DNA of 64,000 nucleotides from NCBI GenBank assembly GCA_016709765.1, contig JADJMD010000014.1:124001-188000 (forward strand), in the 5' to 3' direction. The position numbers were made by a program, and so were the translations under genes. The DNA is from Ignavibacteriales bacterium (GTDB lineage: Bacteria; Bacteroidota; Ignavibacteria; Ignavibacteriales; Ignavibacteriaceae). Shown piece after piece: positions 1 through 9,007 of this stretch (position 1 is the first letter of the stretch; every line of letters begins with the position of its first letter). The notes under the pieces are model-generated. The model saw only the letters and a list, made by a program, of their open reading frames with translations, was not told where the DNA came from and did not search any database.

Positions 1-13
1 CTTTTTATAATTT

Positions 14-1129
14 CTATTTAATCAATGTCATTTTTTTAGAAATCACGCCAGCATCTGTCTGTAAGGAATAAATGTAAACTCCTGAAGTGATCTTTGATGC
101 ATCGAAATTATATGTGTGAGTTCCTGCATCAAGAGATTCATTTACAAGTTCGGCAACTTGTTCACCAAGAGTGCTAAATATTTTTAAGACCACATTTGAT
201 CTTTGCGGCAATCCAAAAGAAATTTTTGTAGATGGATTAAATGGATTAGGATAATTTTGATCAAGTGTAAAATTTTTAGGAATATTGTTTAAATCAGATT
301 CTACTGAAACTATCTGGAAATATTTTTGTTGAGCAAGTTGCATATTTGCCAGCATTTCTGTCTGATCTACACCGATAGCCACGGCAAAATAAAAGGTTAA
401 TGAATCTCCGCTAGTCAAGTTCTGAGGTGCTTGCGATGTAATTATAACGGGACCATCAGCAGTATTAGAAACATATTGTGGATCTATTGTTCCATGATTC
501 AACCATCCCCAATAACTTGCATCAACCTCATAACCATCATACCATTCAAATGCAGTCATTGAAGCGAGGGGATGAGAAAGTAATTTATAACCCACATTCG
601 TTTCACCACGATGAGATCTGATAATATTATTTGTTAAATCATAAGAAACAGTATCAAAACCGTAAAGACTATCAACGAACGGAATTATATCACATCCGAC
701 TATTGCATCAAAAGCGCTTGTCTCTCGATTTACAGCAGTAAACTTTAACAACACATATGAGGCATTATTCCAACCCAAAACTGTTAACTTCTCAAGAATA
801 TCTGGTGCTGCTCCTGAATAAGCATTGTTATATTCACCATAAATTTCAAAATCACTATTCTGAGGGCTAGTTACCAAAACTGTTGGAACTTCAACATCGA
901 CATCATTCTGATAATCGAATACTTCATTTTCACTTTTACCAACAAGAATGGAAATTCTTTCTACCTGTCGTTTACCTAAATTATCAGGAGTAAGCAGCCG
1001 TACACGTCCATATGTTCCAATCGAAACACCCAAAGTGCCAGTATCGAAAGATGCCTGCGCTAGTAAATCACTAGTTTCTAGTAGAAATAAAACAGCAATC
1101 AAAAAAATAGATAGTACAAGTTTTTTCAT
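14..1129 (-). CDS. T9SS type A sorting-domain protein, function unknown
   Basis: A 371-residue secreted protein with an N-terminal signal peptide (hydrophobic residues 4-24, likely cut after LLAQA). From about residue 292 it has the type IX secretion C-terminal sorting domain: NYPNPFNPST, then a short beta-sandwich ending SGVYIYSL and KKMTLIK. Sorting domains of this kind direct cargo across the outer membrane, where the domain is removed. The central 270 residues are not recognised; they look beta-rich, without repeats or catalytic motifs. The gene is complete and its stop lies at the window edge. The signal peptide and tail are seen directly; export by T9SS is family knowledge; the function is unknown. 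Confidence 0.85.
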   Translation of the reverse strand: MKKLVLSIFLIAVLFLLETSDLLAQASFDTGTLGVSIGTYGRVRLLTPDNLGKRQVERISILVGKSENEVFDYQNDVDVEVPTVLVTSPQNSDFEIYGEYNNAYSGAAPDILEKLTVLGWNNASYVLLKFTAVNRETSAFDAIVGCDIIPFVDSLYGFDTVSYDLTNNIIRSHRGETNVGYKLLSHPLASMTAFEWYDGYEVDASYWGWLNHGTIDPQYVSNTADGPVIITSQAPQNLTSGDSLTFYFAVAIGVDQTEMLANMQLAQQKYFQIVSVESDLNNIPKNFTLDQNYPNPFNPSTKISFGLPQRSNVVLKIFSTLGEQVAELVNESLDAGTHTYNFDASKITSGVYIYSLQTDAGVISKKMTLIK

Positions 1130-1182
1130 GGCGTAACCTCTCTTTTTATTAATTAATCAATATATAATTGCTATCAAAGTAC

Positions 1183-2595
1183 TCAATTCCATCCCATCAG
1201 ATTTGGCGGAATAAGTAAAAGTAATCCCAAAAGCATTAAAATTATTTGTAGTGGAATAACCCATTTTGCCCATTTTTCCCATGGAACTTTTGCCATAGAT
1301 AATGCACCCATAGTTACAGCAGAAGTTGGTATAATAATATTTGTATACTCCCCAAATTGAAAAGCTAAAATTGCCGTTTGTCTTGAAACTCCAGCTAAAT
1401 CTGCCAGAGGCGCCATAATAGGCATTGTTAAAGCTGCTTGTCCGCTGCCGGAATGAACAAAGAAATTAATTACTGCTTGCACCAAAAACATTTTTTGTGA
1501 TGCAAAAATTGGAGATGATGATTGAATGAACGGTGCAAGTCCGTAAAGAACTGTATCAATAATATGTCCATCTCTCGAAATAACCAAAGTTGCTCTTGCA
1601 AGTGCAACTATAAGAGCTGTTCCAACTAAATCTTTAGCGCCATCAATAAAACTTTTAATTAGTTCATCACTTTTTAATCCACCTATAATTCCTGCAGCTA
1701 TTCCCATAATAAAAAATGCGGCAGAAATTTCTTCAATATACCAGCCCAATGAAATAACACCAACAACAATCATTACTAAAGAAAGAGCAAATGTTAGAAG
1801 CACTAATTTATGTCTTACTGTAAAAAGATTTTCATTATCGTAAACTGCTTCAAAATGTTCATTCTTTCTTCGCTCGTTATCAGCTTCATACATCGGACTG
1901 ATTTCAGGTTTGCGGGAAAGTTTTTTCATGTAGTACAGTAAAAAAGCAATTGCAACAATGGTAGAAATCAACCAGCAAATTATACGATAGCCGATTCCTG
2001 AAAATAAAGGAACATCTGCAATACCTTGTGCAATACCGACGTTAAATGGATTTAAATATGCACTTGCAAAACCAACGTGCGCACCAACAAGTGGAATTGC
2101 AACACCAATTATGGAATCGTAACCAAGTGCAAGGCATATTGGTACTATTATTAGCACAAATGGAATAATTTCCTCATTCATTCCAAATGTTGCGCCGCCA
2201 AGCGAAAACATAAATATTAAAACCGGAATAAACATTTTTTGCAAAAACGATGACGAACGATGTGCCCTTGCTAATTTGTTGATTAGAGAATTTATCGCAT
2301 CAGTTTTTGCAAGCACATTAAATGCACCGCCCACTATTAATATAAATCCAATAATTAATCCGGCTTCAACAAATCCTTTTAGTGGTGCGATAAATAAATC
2401 AAAGAAACCTTGCGGATTGCTGTTTACATATTTGAATGAGTTTTGTACAACTACTTCTCTTCCGTTTACAACTGCTCGTTCATATTCACCGCCGGGAATT
2501 ACCCAAGTCATTCCTGCAATCAGAACAAGCAGTGAAAAAATTAATAAATAAGTGTTCGGAACACGAAACTTAAATTTCTTTTTTACTTCACTCAT
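1183..2595 (-). CDS. YfcC-family integral membrane carrier (amino acid/peptide or dicarboxylate type)
   Basis: A 470-residue protein with about 12 hydrophobic segments. Its opening matches the YfcC family of basic amino acid/C4-dicarboxylate carriers: FRVPNTYLLIF followed by the WVIPGGEYER turn at about residues 31-40. Conserved membrane stretches GGATFGMNEEIIPF and FFVHSGSGQAALTMPIMAPLAD also fit. It acts in the inner membrane, probably as a secondary transporter. Its start overlaps the end of the upstream S51 peptidase gene by 4 bases (ATGA), so the two are translationally coupled, and a peptidase T-like gene precedes both. The context suggests import of amino acids or dipeptides; the true substrate is not visible. 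Confidence 0.85.
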   Translation of the reverse strand: MSEVKKKFKFRVPNTYLLIFSLLVLIAGMTWVIPGGEYERAVVNGREVVVQNSFKYVNSNPQGFFDLFIAPLKGFVEAGLIIGFILIVGGAFNVLAKTDAINSLINKLARAHRSSSFLQKMFIPVLIFMFSLGGATFGMNEEIIPFVLIIVPICLALGYDSIIGVAIPLVGAHVGFASAYLNPFNVGIAQGIADVPLFSGIGYRIICWLISTIVAIAFLLYYMKKLSRKPEISPMYEADNERRKNEHFEAVYDNENLFTVRHKLVLLTFALSLVMIVVGVISLGWYIEEISAAFFIMGIAAGIIGGLKSDELIKSFIDGAKDLVGTALIVALARATLVISRDGHIIDTVLYGLAPFIQSSSPIFASQKMFLVQAVINFFVHSGSGQAALTMPIMAPLADLAGVSRQTAILAFQFGEYTNIIIPTSAVTMGALSMAKVPWEKWAKWVIPLQIILMLLGLLLLIPPNLMGWN

Positions 2596-3446
2596 TCAAT
2601 TACTTTTTTAGTTTTCATATCAAACTTATCGCCGTTGATTAATACATTAAGTTTCATATCGGAGATCCCAAGATTTCCGTGTTTATCTTCGCGTATATTT
2701 TTCCCGTCTGTTGGATCATAAACTAAAACCTGGTTGTTGCCGATAACTTCAAAAGTTTCATTAGGATAGACTATAATTCCTGTCGATTCATCAATTGCAA
2801 TTCCAAAAAGATTTGGATGTTCAATCACAGCGGAAATTGTTCTGTTGTGTCTTTTACGTTTTAAAAAATGCTGATCAATAATTGCATTTTTAATAAATCC
2901 GAATCCTCTTTTTGTTTCGATGTTATTTTTTTCAATTGTAATAAATGCATCGTTTGAATCAGGATTAACTAATTCATTTCCGGTAATCATAACTTCGCTC
3001 ATAATTGCGGCACCCGCACTCGATCCACCAACAACTCCGCCGTTATTATAAATATCAAAAACTTTTTGCAGCAATTTTGTATCAAGCATATCTCTAGCAA
3101 GATCGCTTTGATCGCCGCCAGTAAAGAAAACTGCATTTGCCCAATCCATTTTTTTTAAGTTAGCTTCATCATCAGCAGTTTCTCTTGTAAATAAAATATA
3201 GTCTGCTTTTGCTCCTAACTTGTTAAAAGTTTTTTGTTCTATTTCACTATTAAGTTTTGGTTCTGAACCAGCGTTTGGAATAATTATTATTCTTGCATCA
3301 GGTCCGCCTGCAAGCTCAACAAACTTTTTTTCTATTTCATGAGTTTGCTTGCCGCCAACAATAACAAGTTTGCCTTTTGTTTGTGTAAAGCTTTGTTGAT
3401 TAAAAACAAAAAGTAAAACAAGTAAGACCAAAAATATTTTTTTCAT
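2592..3446 (-). CDS. Secreted S51-family peptidase, cyanophycinase-like
   Basis: A 284-residue protein with a signal peptide (residues 1-22, ending SFTQ). The mature part is a cyanophycinase/peptidase E (S51) fold: KLVIVGGKQ at 26-34, IIIIPNAGSE near 53-62, FFTGGDQ near 107-113, and the nucleophile elbow VGGSSAGAAIMS with the likely catalytic Ser143. Family members hydrolyse cyanophycin to beta-Asp-Arg or cut alpha-aspartyl dipeptides. Signal-bearing members are common in Bacteroidota, and their substrate is often not cyanophycin. The gene sits between an M20 peptidase (6 bases upstream) and a YfcC carrier (4-base overlap), which supports a peptide-scavenging operon. The family is secure; the substrate is not. 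Confidence 0.88.
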   Translation of the reverse strand: MKKIFLVLLVLLFVFNQQSFTQTKGKLVIVGGKQTHEIEKKFVELAGGPDARIIIIPNAGSEPKLNSEIEQKTFNKLGAKADYILFTRETADDEANLKKMDWANAVFFTGGDQSDLARDMLDTKLLQKVFDIYNNGGVVGGSSAGAAIMSEVMITGNELVNPDSNDAFITIEKNNIETKRGFGFIKNAIIDQHFLKRKRHNRTISAVIEHPNLFGIAIDESTGIIVYPNETFEVIGNNQVLVYDPTDGKNIREDKHGNLGISDMKLNVLINGDKFDMKTKKVIE

Positions 3447-3451
3447 TTTAA

Positions 3452-4546
3452 TTAATCCTTCTTAACAAGTTCAAGTGCAATTTCTGCTGATTTTATTAAA
3501 TCTTCTATGAAAATAAACTCATCATTTGAATGAGGATTTTGTGCCCCAATACCAAGATTTATAGATTCAATTCCTCTTCCGTTGAGTGAATTTGCATCGC
3601 TTCCGCCGAGTGAAATTTTAGGAGTAGGTTCAAGACCAACTTTTTTAATTGCACGCACAGTTTCTTTAAATACAAAAGAAGACTCCGGAATAGTGTACGG
3701 TACAAAATCCCAAAAATAATCAATCTCAATCTTTGCCCCGATTTTTTCAGCCTCACCCTTAAAGATGTTTACCAAAAGGTTAAAATTATCTTCTGCTTTC
3801 TTTAAATTGAATGATCTTACCTCACCTTCAAGTTCCGTGAGTTCAGGAATTACATTAACAGCTGAGCCGCTGTTGAGAGTTCCGATATTCATAGTGGTTT
3901 CTTCATCAATTCTACCAAGCGGAAGCTGGCTAATTGCTTTAGCTGCAACCTGCATTGAATTGATCCCTTTTTCAGGTGCAATTCCTGAGTGCGAAGCTTT
4001 TCCAATAATTTTTATTTTTAATCCAATTGCACCGCAGGCAGAATAAATAAAATTTCCAGGTCTGTATCCTGAATCAAATATAAACCCGTTTTTTATCTCA
4101 CCATTAATTCCAAGATTCTTGGAGCCGAAGAGAGTTGTTTCCTCGCAAGTTGTAAATGCAACTGTAAAATCTTTAACTGGAATTTTTTCTTTTGCAATGT
4201 TTTCAAGAGTATAAAGCAAAATAGAAATACCGGCTCTATTATCAACTCCAAGGACTGTATCACCGGACGAAATAATTTTGTCCTCTAAAATAATTGGTCT
4301 AACATTTTCTGTCGGGCGGGCTGTATCCATATGTGAAAGCATTACAAATTTTCCACCGCTGCCTATTTTACAGATAAGATTACCTGTATTACTATTTGTA
4401 AATTCTTTTGAATTGTCTTCACTTACCTGATAACCCAATTTTGAAAGAAATGATTTTATATAGTCTGCGATAGGTTTTTCACTGCCGGAGAGCGCGTTGA
4501 TTTTGGCAACTTCTAAGAAAAGATCTATTAATCTTTGATTGTTCAT
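3452..4546 (-). CDS. M20-family metallopeptidase, peptidase T-like (YqjE type)
   Basis: A 364-residue cytosolic di-zinc peptidase with no signal peptide. The M20 metal ligands and catalytic residues are all visible: SHMDTARP (His72, Asp74), GVDNRAG (Asp102), TTCEETTLFG (Glu135/Glu136), IFDSGY (about Asp157) and a late NPHSNDEF (about His338). GKASHSGIAPEKG marks the dimerisation/lid domain. Length matches the PepT/YqjE family, which removes N-terminal residues from di- and tripeptides. It is the first gene of a three-gene minus-strand operon with an S51 peptidase and a YfcC carrier; the gap to the next gene is 5 bases. Complete, with no anomalies. Confidence 0.9.
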   Translation of the reverse strand: MNNQRLIDLFLEVAKINALSGSEKPIADYIKSFLSKLGYQVSEDNSKEFTNSNTGNLICKIGSGGKFVMLSHMDTARPTENVRPIILEDKIISSGDTVLGVDNRAGISILLYTLENIAKEKIPVKDFTVAFTTCEETTLFGSKNLGINGEIKNGFIFDSGYRPGNFIYSACGAIGLKIKIIGKASHSGIAPEKGINSMQVAAKAISQLPLGRIDEETTMNIGTLNSGSAVNVIPELTELEGEVRSFNLKKAEDNFNLLVNIFKGEAEKIGAKIEIDYFWDFVPYTIPESSFVFKETVRAIKKVGLEPTPKISLGGSDANSLNGRGIESINLGIGAQNPHSNDEFIFIEDLIKSAEIALELVKKD

Positions 4547-4649
4547 CTGTAACTCTAATTACAAATTGAATATTTGTTGTAATAACTGTTACAGAATTAC
4601 AAAAAATATTTTCTTAAGTCAAGACAAACTGAAAAAATATATTTTTGAA

Positions 4650-5003
4650 TTATTCGTCGTCGGAATAAGTTTCTAAATCACTCTTTTTGATGTAACCATC
4701 TTTTATAAGATTATCAGCTGATTTATAAAGAATAACTGTTAACTCATTTGTTCCGGAAAAACCAGTTGATTCAATTTTAATACCATTAAGCTCTTTGCTT
4801 ACTTTAATTTTTGAAATTAATTTATCATCTGCGATAAGAGATTTTTCAAATTTTGCTTTTTTGCCCTGGAGATTCGACAAAGCATAATAAACACCTTTCT
4901 TGGCATTAACCAATGCCGATTCAATATCGCTTTCAGTTTTTGATTGTGAAAAAACTATTTGTGTTAAAAAAATGATTGGTAAAACAAGCAGATAAAATTT
5001 CAT
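4650..5003 (-). CDS. Small secreted protein, unknown function
   Basis: A 117-residue protein with a clear signal peptide (hydrophobic residues 3-17, cleavage probably after VFSQ). The mature part is charged, ends in an acidic YSDDE tail and has no cysteines or motif I recognise. It reads like a short alpha/beta periplasmic domain. It lies 103 bases upstream of the M20 peptidase on the same strand but is probably transcribed separately, and it is divergent from the TetR gene that starts 161 bases away. A purine-rich stretch (GAGCGAGGC) precedes its ATG. Confidence 0.65.
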   Translation of the reverse strand: MKFYLLVLPIIFLTQIVFSQSKTESDIESALVNAKKGVYYALSNLQGKKAKFEKSLIADDKLISKIKVSKELNGIKIESTGFSGTNELTVILYKSADNLIKDGYIKKSDLETYSDDE

Positions 5004-5164
5004 AAAGCCTCGCTCTTTATTTAATTATAATGTAAAATTTAGAATTATTGAGATTAACTGCAAATTTGTGATATCAATTACAATTTTAGTAATAGTTCTT
5101 GACAAATCAGCATAAGAGTTTTAATTTGGAAACTAGAAAAACGAAAATAGTTTCCAAAGGAAAT

Positions 5165-5767
5165 ATGGAAGAAAAAGACAAAATAATTGAACAAATTGAA
5201 GACAAACTTTTCAGCGAAGGTTTTTATAAAACTACGATGGATGAAGTTGCCTCAGAGCTTGGGATGAGCAAAAAAACAGTTTATAAATTCTTTCCTTCCA
5301 AAGATGATTTGGTGATGGCAATTGCCAAACATTTTATGGGAAAAATGAAAGCCAAAATTCTTCCGGCATTAAATTCAGATAAGAACGCAATAGAAAAATT
5401 GGGCGAACTTATAAAAATTCTTGCAGACGCATCCGAAAAAATATCTAATAAGCGTATGGAAGAAATGAAAAAACACTTTCCGGAAATTTGGAATGAGGTA
5501 GATAGTTTTCGCACTAAAATGATGTTTGAGAATATTACGAAGATTATAAATCAGGGGAAAGCTGAAGGATTATTTATTGATTATCCAACATCAATTATAA
5601 TGAATATGCTTGTTGCTTCTGTAAGGTCTGTTGTCAATCCCGAATTTATATTGAATAATAATTTCTCAATAATTGATGCGGCACGAACGGCTTTTAAAAT
5701 TCTTATTGGTGGAATTGTTACTGAAAAAGGTAGAAAAGTTTTTAATCAAACAATAAATAAGATTTAG
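5165..5767 (+). CDS. TetR/AcrR-family transcriptional regulator
   Basis: A 200-residue DNA-binding repressor. The N-terminal helix-turn-helix reads TTMDEVASELGMSKKTVYKF, followed by PSKDDLV, the standard TetR signature. The remainder is a helical ligand-binding/dimer domain. The start at 5165 is chosen because AAAGGA sits 4 bases upstream; a reading frame from TTG at 5099 would add 22 unconserved residues. It is the first gene of the efflux operon (2 bases before the TolC gene) and most likely controls it, as CecR/YbiH does next to ybhGFSR in E. coli. The inducer is unknown. Confidence 0.9.
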   Translation: MEEKDKIIEQIEDKLFSEGFYKTTMDEVASELGMSKKTVYKFFPSKDDLVMAIAKHFMGKMKAKILPALNSDKNAIEKLGELIKILADASEKISNKRMEEMKKHFPEIWNEVDSFRTKMMFENITKIINQGKAEGLFIDYPTSIIMNMLVASVRSVVNPEFILNNNFSIIDAARTAFKILIGGIVTEKGRKVFNQTINKI

Positions 5768-5769
5768 TT

Positions 5770-7032
5770 ATGAAAAGATTATTAGTCATTCCAATATTTT
5801 TATTAAGTGTTGGACTTATAAAACCTCAAACAACAACAACTCTTGATGAATGTTACAACAGAGCACGTGAAAATTATCCGCTTATTGCACAAAAAGATTA
5901 CATCAATAAAAGTAAAGATTATTCAGTAAGTAATATCTGGAATGGATACTTTCCGCAGATAACGATTAACGCACAAGCAACTTATCAATCCGATGTAACA
6001 GCACTTCCGATTTCATTTCCTGGAATAACAATCGATAAGCTCACAAAAGATCAATACAAAGTTGTGGCAGATGTAACGCAAACCATTTATGATGGTGGAA
6101 TAATGAGTTCGCATTCCGGACTACAAAAATCATTAGCTGAAGTTGATAATCAAAAACTTGAAATTGAATTACTTAAAGTTAAAGAACGAGTTAACCAAAT
6201 TTATTTTGGAATTCTTTTACTGGATGAACAGCTTAAACAAATTGTTTATGTAAAAAATGATTTGAATTTAAGTTTATCAAAACTTAATGCTGCTTTAGAA
6301 TTTGGTACCACTTTAAAATCTAATGTTGATGTTTTAAAAGCAGAATTGCTCAAAACTAATCAGAAAGAGATTGAATTAATTTCATCTCGTACTGCTTTTA
6401 TACAAATGCTTAGTTTATTAATAAATCAGGATATAGATGAATCAACAGAATTTGAACAACCTCTGAATAATAATGTTTCTTCGGAGGTTGAAATTAATCG
6501 CCCTGAATTAAAATTATTTGCATCACAACAAAGTATGATTAATAATCAGGATGGATTAACGATTTCCAAAATTCTGCCTAAAGCAAGTTTGTTTTTTCAA
6601 GGTGGATATGGTAAACCAACTCTTAATATGTTACAAAATCAATTTGATTGGTTTTATATAACAGGTGCACGCTTAACATGGTCGTTATCAAATCTTTACA
6701 GTTATGGAAATGAAAAAGAGATAAATGAACTAAACAAAAAAATAATTGATGCGCAGAAAGAAACTTTTATTCTAAACACCAACATCACGGTTAAGCAACA
6801 ACTTCAGGAAATTGAAAAACTAAAAAAGCTAATTTCTGTTGACATAGCTATTATTGATTTAAGAACTTCTGTTAAAGAGGCTTCAAAATCTCAACTTGAA
6901 AATGGAGTAATAACATCAAACGATTTTATCCGTGAACTAAATGCAGAAGATACAGCGATACAAAATTTAGCTATTCATAAAACACAGCTTTTATTAGCTC
7001 AGTTCAACTATCAAATCACAACCGGAAATTAA
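5770..7032 (+). CDS. TolC-family outer-membrane efflux channel
   Basis: A 420-residue protein with a signal peptide (to about residue 20, GLIKPQ). It shows the two internally related halves of TolC proteins: long amphipathic helices plus short beta-hairpins, for example TLDECYNRARENYPLI near the start and QPELKLFASQQSMINNQDGL-like material (about 237-257) in the second half. TolC trimers form the outer-membrane exit duct for ABC or RND pumps. It lies between the TetR regulator and the lipoprotein adaptor on one transcript, so it is the dedicated duct for the downstream ABC-2 exporter. Length is normal for the family. Confidence 0.9.
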   Translation: MKRLLVIPIFLLSVGLIKPQTTTTLDECYNRARENYPLIAQKDYINKSKDYSVSNIWNGYFPQITINAQATYQSDVTALPISFPGITIDKLTKDQYKVVADVTQTIYDGGIMSSHSGLQKSLAEVDNQKLEIELLKVKERVNQIYFGILLLDEQLKQIVYVKNDLNLSLSKLNAALEFGTTLKSNVDVLKAELLKTNQKEIELISSRTAFIQMLSLLINQDIDESTEFEQPLNNNVSSEVEINRPELKLFASQQSMINNQDGLTISKILPKASLFFQGGYGKPTLNMLQNQFDWFYITGARLTWSLSNLYSYGNEKEINELNKKIIDAQKETFILNTNITVKQQLQEIEKLKKLISVDIAIIDLRTSVKEASKSQLENGVITSNDFIRELNAEDTAIQNLAIHKTQLLLAQFNYQITTGN

Positions 7033-7046
7033 TTACTAATTAAGAG

Positions 7047-7952
7047 ATGAAAATGAAAAATAAAATAATATTTACTATCCCCATGCTGCTTTCACTTATT
7101 CTTTTTGCCTGCTCAAACGGTAATGACGATTTTGATGCCACAGGGACTTTTGAATCTGAAGAAGTTATTGTCTCTTCAGAGGCGATGGGAAAGCTTGTAA
7201 TGTTTGATGTTGATGAAGGATATATTCTTAAACAAAATCAAATAGTTGGTGTGGTCGATACAACTCAATTATATCTAAAGAAAAAACAGCTTCAATCAAC
7301 TATTAAAGCTGTGTTAAGTAAACGGCCTGATGTTGCAACTCAGATTGCGGCATTACAACAGCAAATTGAAACTGCCGAAACCGAACAGAAACGAATTGAA
7401 AATCTTGTAAAATCAAATGCAGCAACTACAAAACAACTTGATGATATTAATGCACAGCTTGAAGTTTTACAAAAACAATACAATGCAACAAAATCCAGTT
7501 TAACCATTACAAGAAATGGAATACAGAGTGAAACACTTCCATTGATAGCACAAGTTGAACAGATTGAAGACCAGATAAATAAAAGTAAGATTAAAAACCC
7601 AATTGATGGAACAGTTTTAACCTGTTATGCAAAACAAGATGAGATAGCAACAAACGGAAAAGCTCTTTACAAAATTGCAAATTTATCCGAAATGACTTTA
7701 CGTGCTTACGTTAATGGTGATCAGCTTGGACAGATAAAACTTGGACAAAATGTAAAAGTATTTGTTGATAAAGGTAACGGCGAACAGAAAGAAATGAGCG
7801 GAGAAATTTATTGGGTTTCATCAAAAGCTGAGTTCACTCCAAAAACAATCCAGACTAAAGATGAACGTGCAAATCTTGTCTATGCTATTAAAGTCAGAGT
7901 TAAAAATGATGGTTACTTAAAAATTGGAATGTACGGCGAAGTAAAATTTTGA
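7047..7952 (+). CDS. HlyD/MacA-type membrane-fusion lipoprotein (YbhG-like)
   Basis: A 301-residue periplasmic adaptor. Residues 5-22 form a lipoprotein signal with lipobox LFAC and acylation at Cys22. A split biotinyl/lipoyl domain flanks a coiled-coil hairpin (about 85-170, with QIAALQQQIETAETEQKR). The second lipoyl half (KSKIKNPIDGTVLTCYAKQDE) leads into the beta-barrel domain. Adaptors of this type link an inner-membrane ABC exporter to a TolC duct. The gene begins 14 bases after tolC and ends 1 base before the first ATPase gene. The ATG at 7053, with AAGAGA at better spacing, is a possible alternative start. Confidence 0.9.
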   Translation: MKMKNKIIFTIPMLLSLILFACSNGNDDFDATGTFESEEVIVSSEAMGKLVMFDVDEGYILKQNQIVGVVDTTQLYLKKKQLQSTIKAVLSKRPDVATQIAALQQQIETAETEQKRIENLVKSNAATTKQLDDINAQLEVLQKQYNATKSSLTITRNGIQSETLPLIAQVEQIEDQINKSKIKNPIDGTVLTCYAKQDEIATNGKALYKIANLSEMTLRAYVNGDQLGQIKLGQNVKVFVDKGNGEQKEMSGEIYWVSSKAEFTPKTIQTKDERANLVYAIKVRVKNDGYLKIGMYGEVKF

Positions 7953-7953
7953 T

Positions 7954-8904
7954 ATGAATACAATTGAAGTAAAAAATATCGTTAAGACTTATCCAACAAA
8001 AAAAACAAAAGTTACCGCTGTTGATGATGTTTCGTTCTCATTAAAAGAAGGTGAGTTGTTTGGATTAATTGGTCCGGATGGAGCCGGTAAATCATCAATT
8101 TTCAGAATTCTAACAACCTTACTTTTAGCAGATAGCGGAAGTGCTTCAGTAATGGAGCTTGATGTTGTAAAAGATTATAAAGAAATTAGAAAAATTGTTG
8201 GCTACATGCCGGGCAGGTTTTCGCTTTATCAGGATTTAACTGTTGAAGAAAATTTAGAATTTTTCGCTACAATATTTAATACCACCATTGAGGAAAACTA
8301 TAATTTAATCGCTGATATTTATATACAACTCGAACCTTTCAAGAAACGTCGTGCTGGAAAACTTAGCGGCGGAATGAAACAGAAACTTGCTCTTTGCTGT
8401 GCACTAATTCACAAACCAAAAGTATTATTTCTGGATGAACCAACCACCGGTGTAGATCCTGTATCCAGAAAAGAATTTTGGGAAATGTTGAAACGATTAA
8501 AAGAGCAAGGAATAAGTATTCTTGTATCGACACCTTATATGGATGAAGCAAAACTTTGTGATAGGATTGCGCTTATTCAAAATGGCAAACTTTTAGAAAT
8601 AGATACACCGCAAAATATTGTTGATAGATTTGATAACAATCTTTATGCTGTTCGTTCTGATAATATGTTTAAGCTCCTAACAGATTTAAGAAGTTTTCCT
8701 GAAACAAAATCGTGTTTTGCATTTGGGGATAAACATCACCTTGTTTTAAATGATAATAATTTTGATTTGAATAAACTCAAATCTTATTTACAAAATCAAA
8801 GTAATCTGGAAATAAAAAAAATTGAGCCAGGAATAGAGGATTGCTTTATGCAATTAATGAAAGCCCAGCCGGATGCTATCACCAAGATTGAGAGTGGAGT
8901 TTAG
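7954..8904 (+). CDS. ABC transporter ATP-binding protein (first half of a YbhF-like pair)
   Basis: A 316-residue ATPase with Walker A GPDGAGKSS (about 40-48), a Q-loop region, signature LSGGMKQK and Walker B VLFLDEPTTGVDP. It pairs with the second ATPase downstream. In E. coli YbhF both ATPase domains are one polypeptide; here they are two genes separated by 103 bases. PDGAGKSS instead of the usual NGAGKT in Walker A is typical of the first domain of YbhF-like proteins. The C-terminal 80 residues (about 235-316) are a regulatory extension with no motif I know. The TAG stop overlaps the first base of a palindromic repeat. Confidence 0.92.
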   Translation: MNTIEVKNIVKTYPTKKTKVTAVDDVSFSLKEGELFGLIGPDGAGKSSIFRILTTLLLADSGSASVMELDVVKDYKEIRKIVGYMPGRFSLYQDLTVEENLEFFATIFNTTIEENYNLIADIYIQLEPFKKRRAGKLSGGMKQKLALCCALIHKPKVLFLDEPTTGVDPVSRKEFWEMLKRLKEQGISILVSTPYMDEAKLCDRIALIQNGKLLEIDTPQNIVDRFDNNLYAVRSDNMFKLLTDLRSFPETKSCFAFGDKHHLVLNDNNFDLNKLKSYLQNQSNLEIKKIEPGIEDCFMQLMKAQPDAITKIESGV

Positions 8905-8971
8905 TTATTCCTACGAAAGTGGGAATCCATTTTACTTAATGAATTTAGACTCCTGTTTTCATGGGAATGAC
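8904..8971. repeat. Intergenic palindromic repeat (REP/MITE-like)
   Basis: The short gap between the two ATPase genes is occupied by a two-hairpin element. Its outer ends GTTATTCC and GGAATGAC are near-perfect inverted repeats, and the inner arms resemble ATTCC-TAC-GAAA-GTGGGAAT and TCCTGTTTTCATGGGA. Elements of this look are scattered between genes in many bacteria. It interrupts what is a single fused gene in other lineages, so it may affect the relative expression of the two ATPases. The family assignment is by general appearance only. Confidence 0.6.
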
Positions 8972-9007
8972 AAATGAATCAAGTTTCTTATGTAATTGAA
9001 ATAAAAA

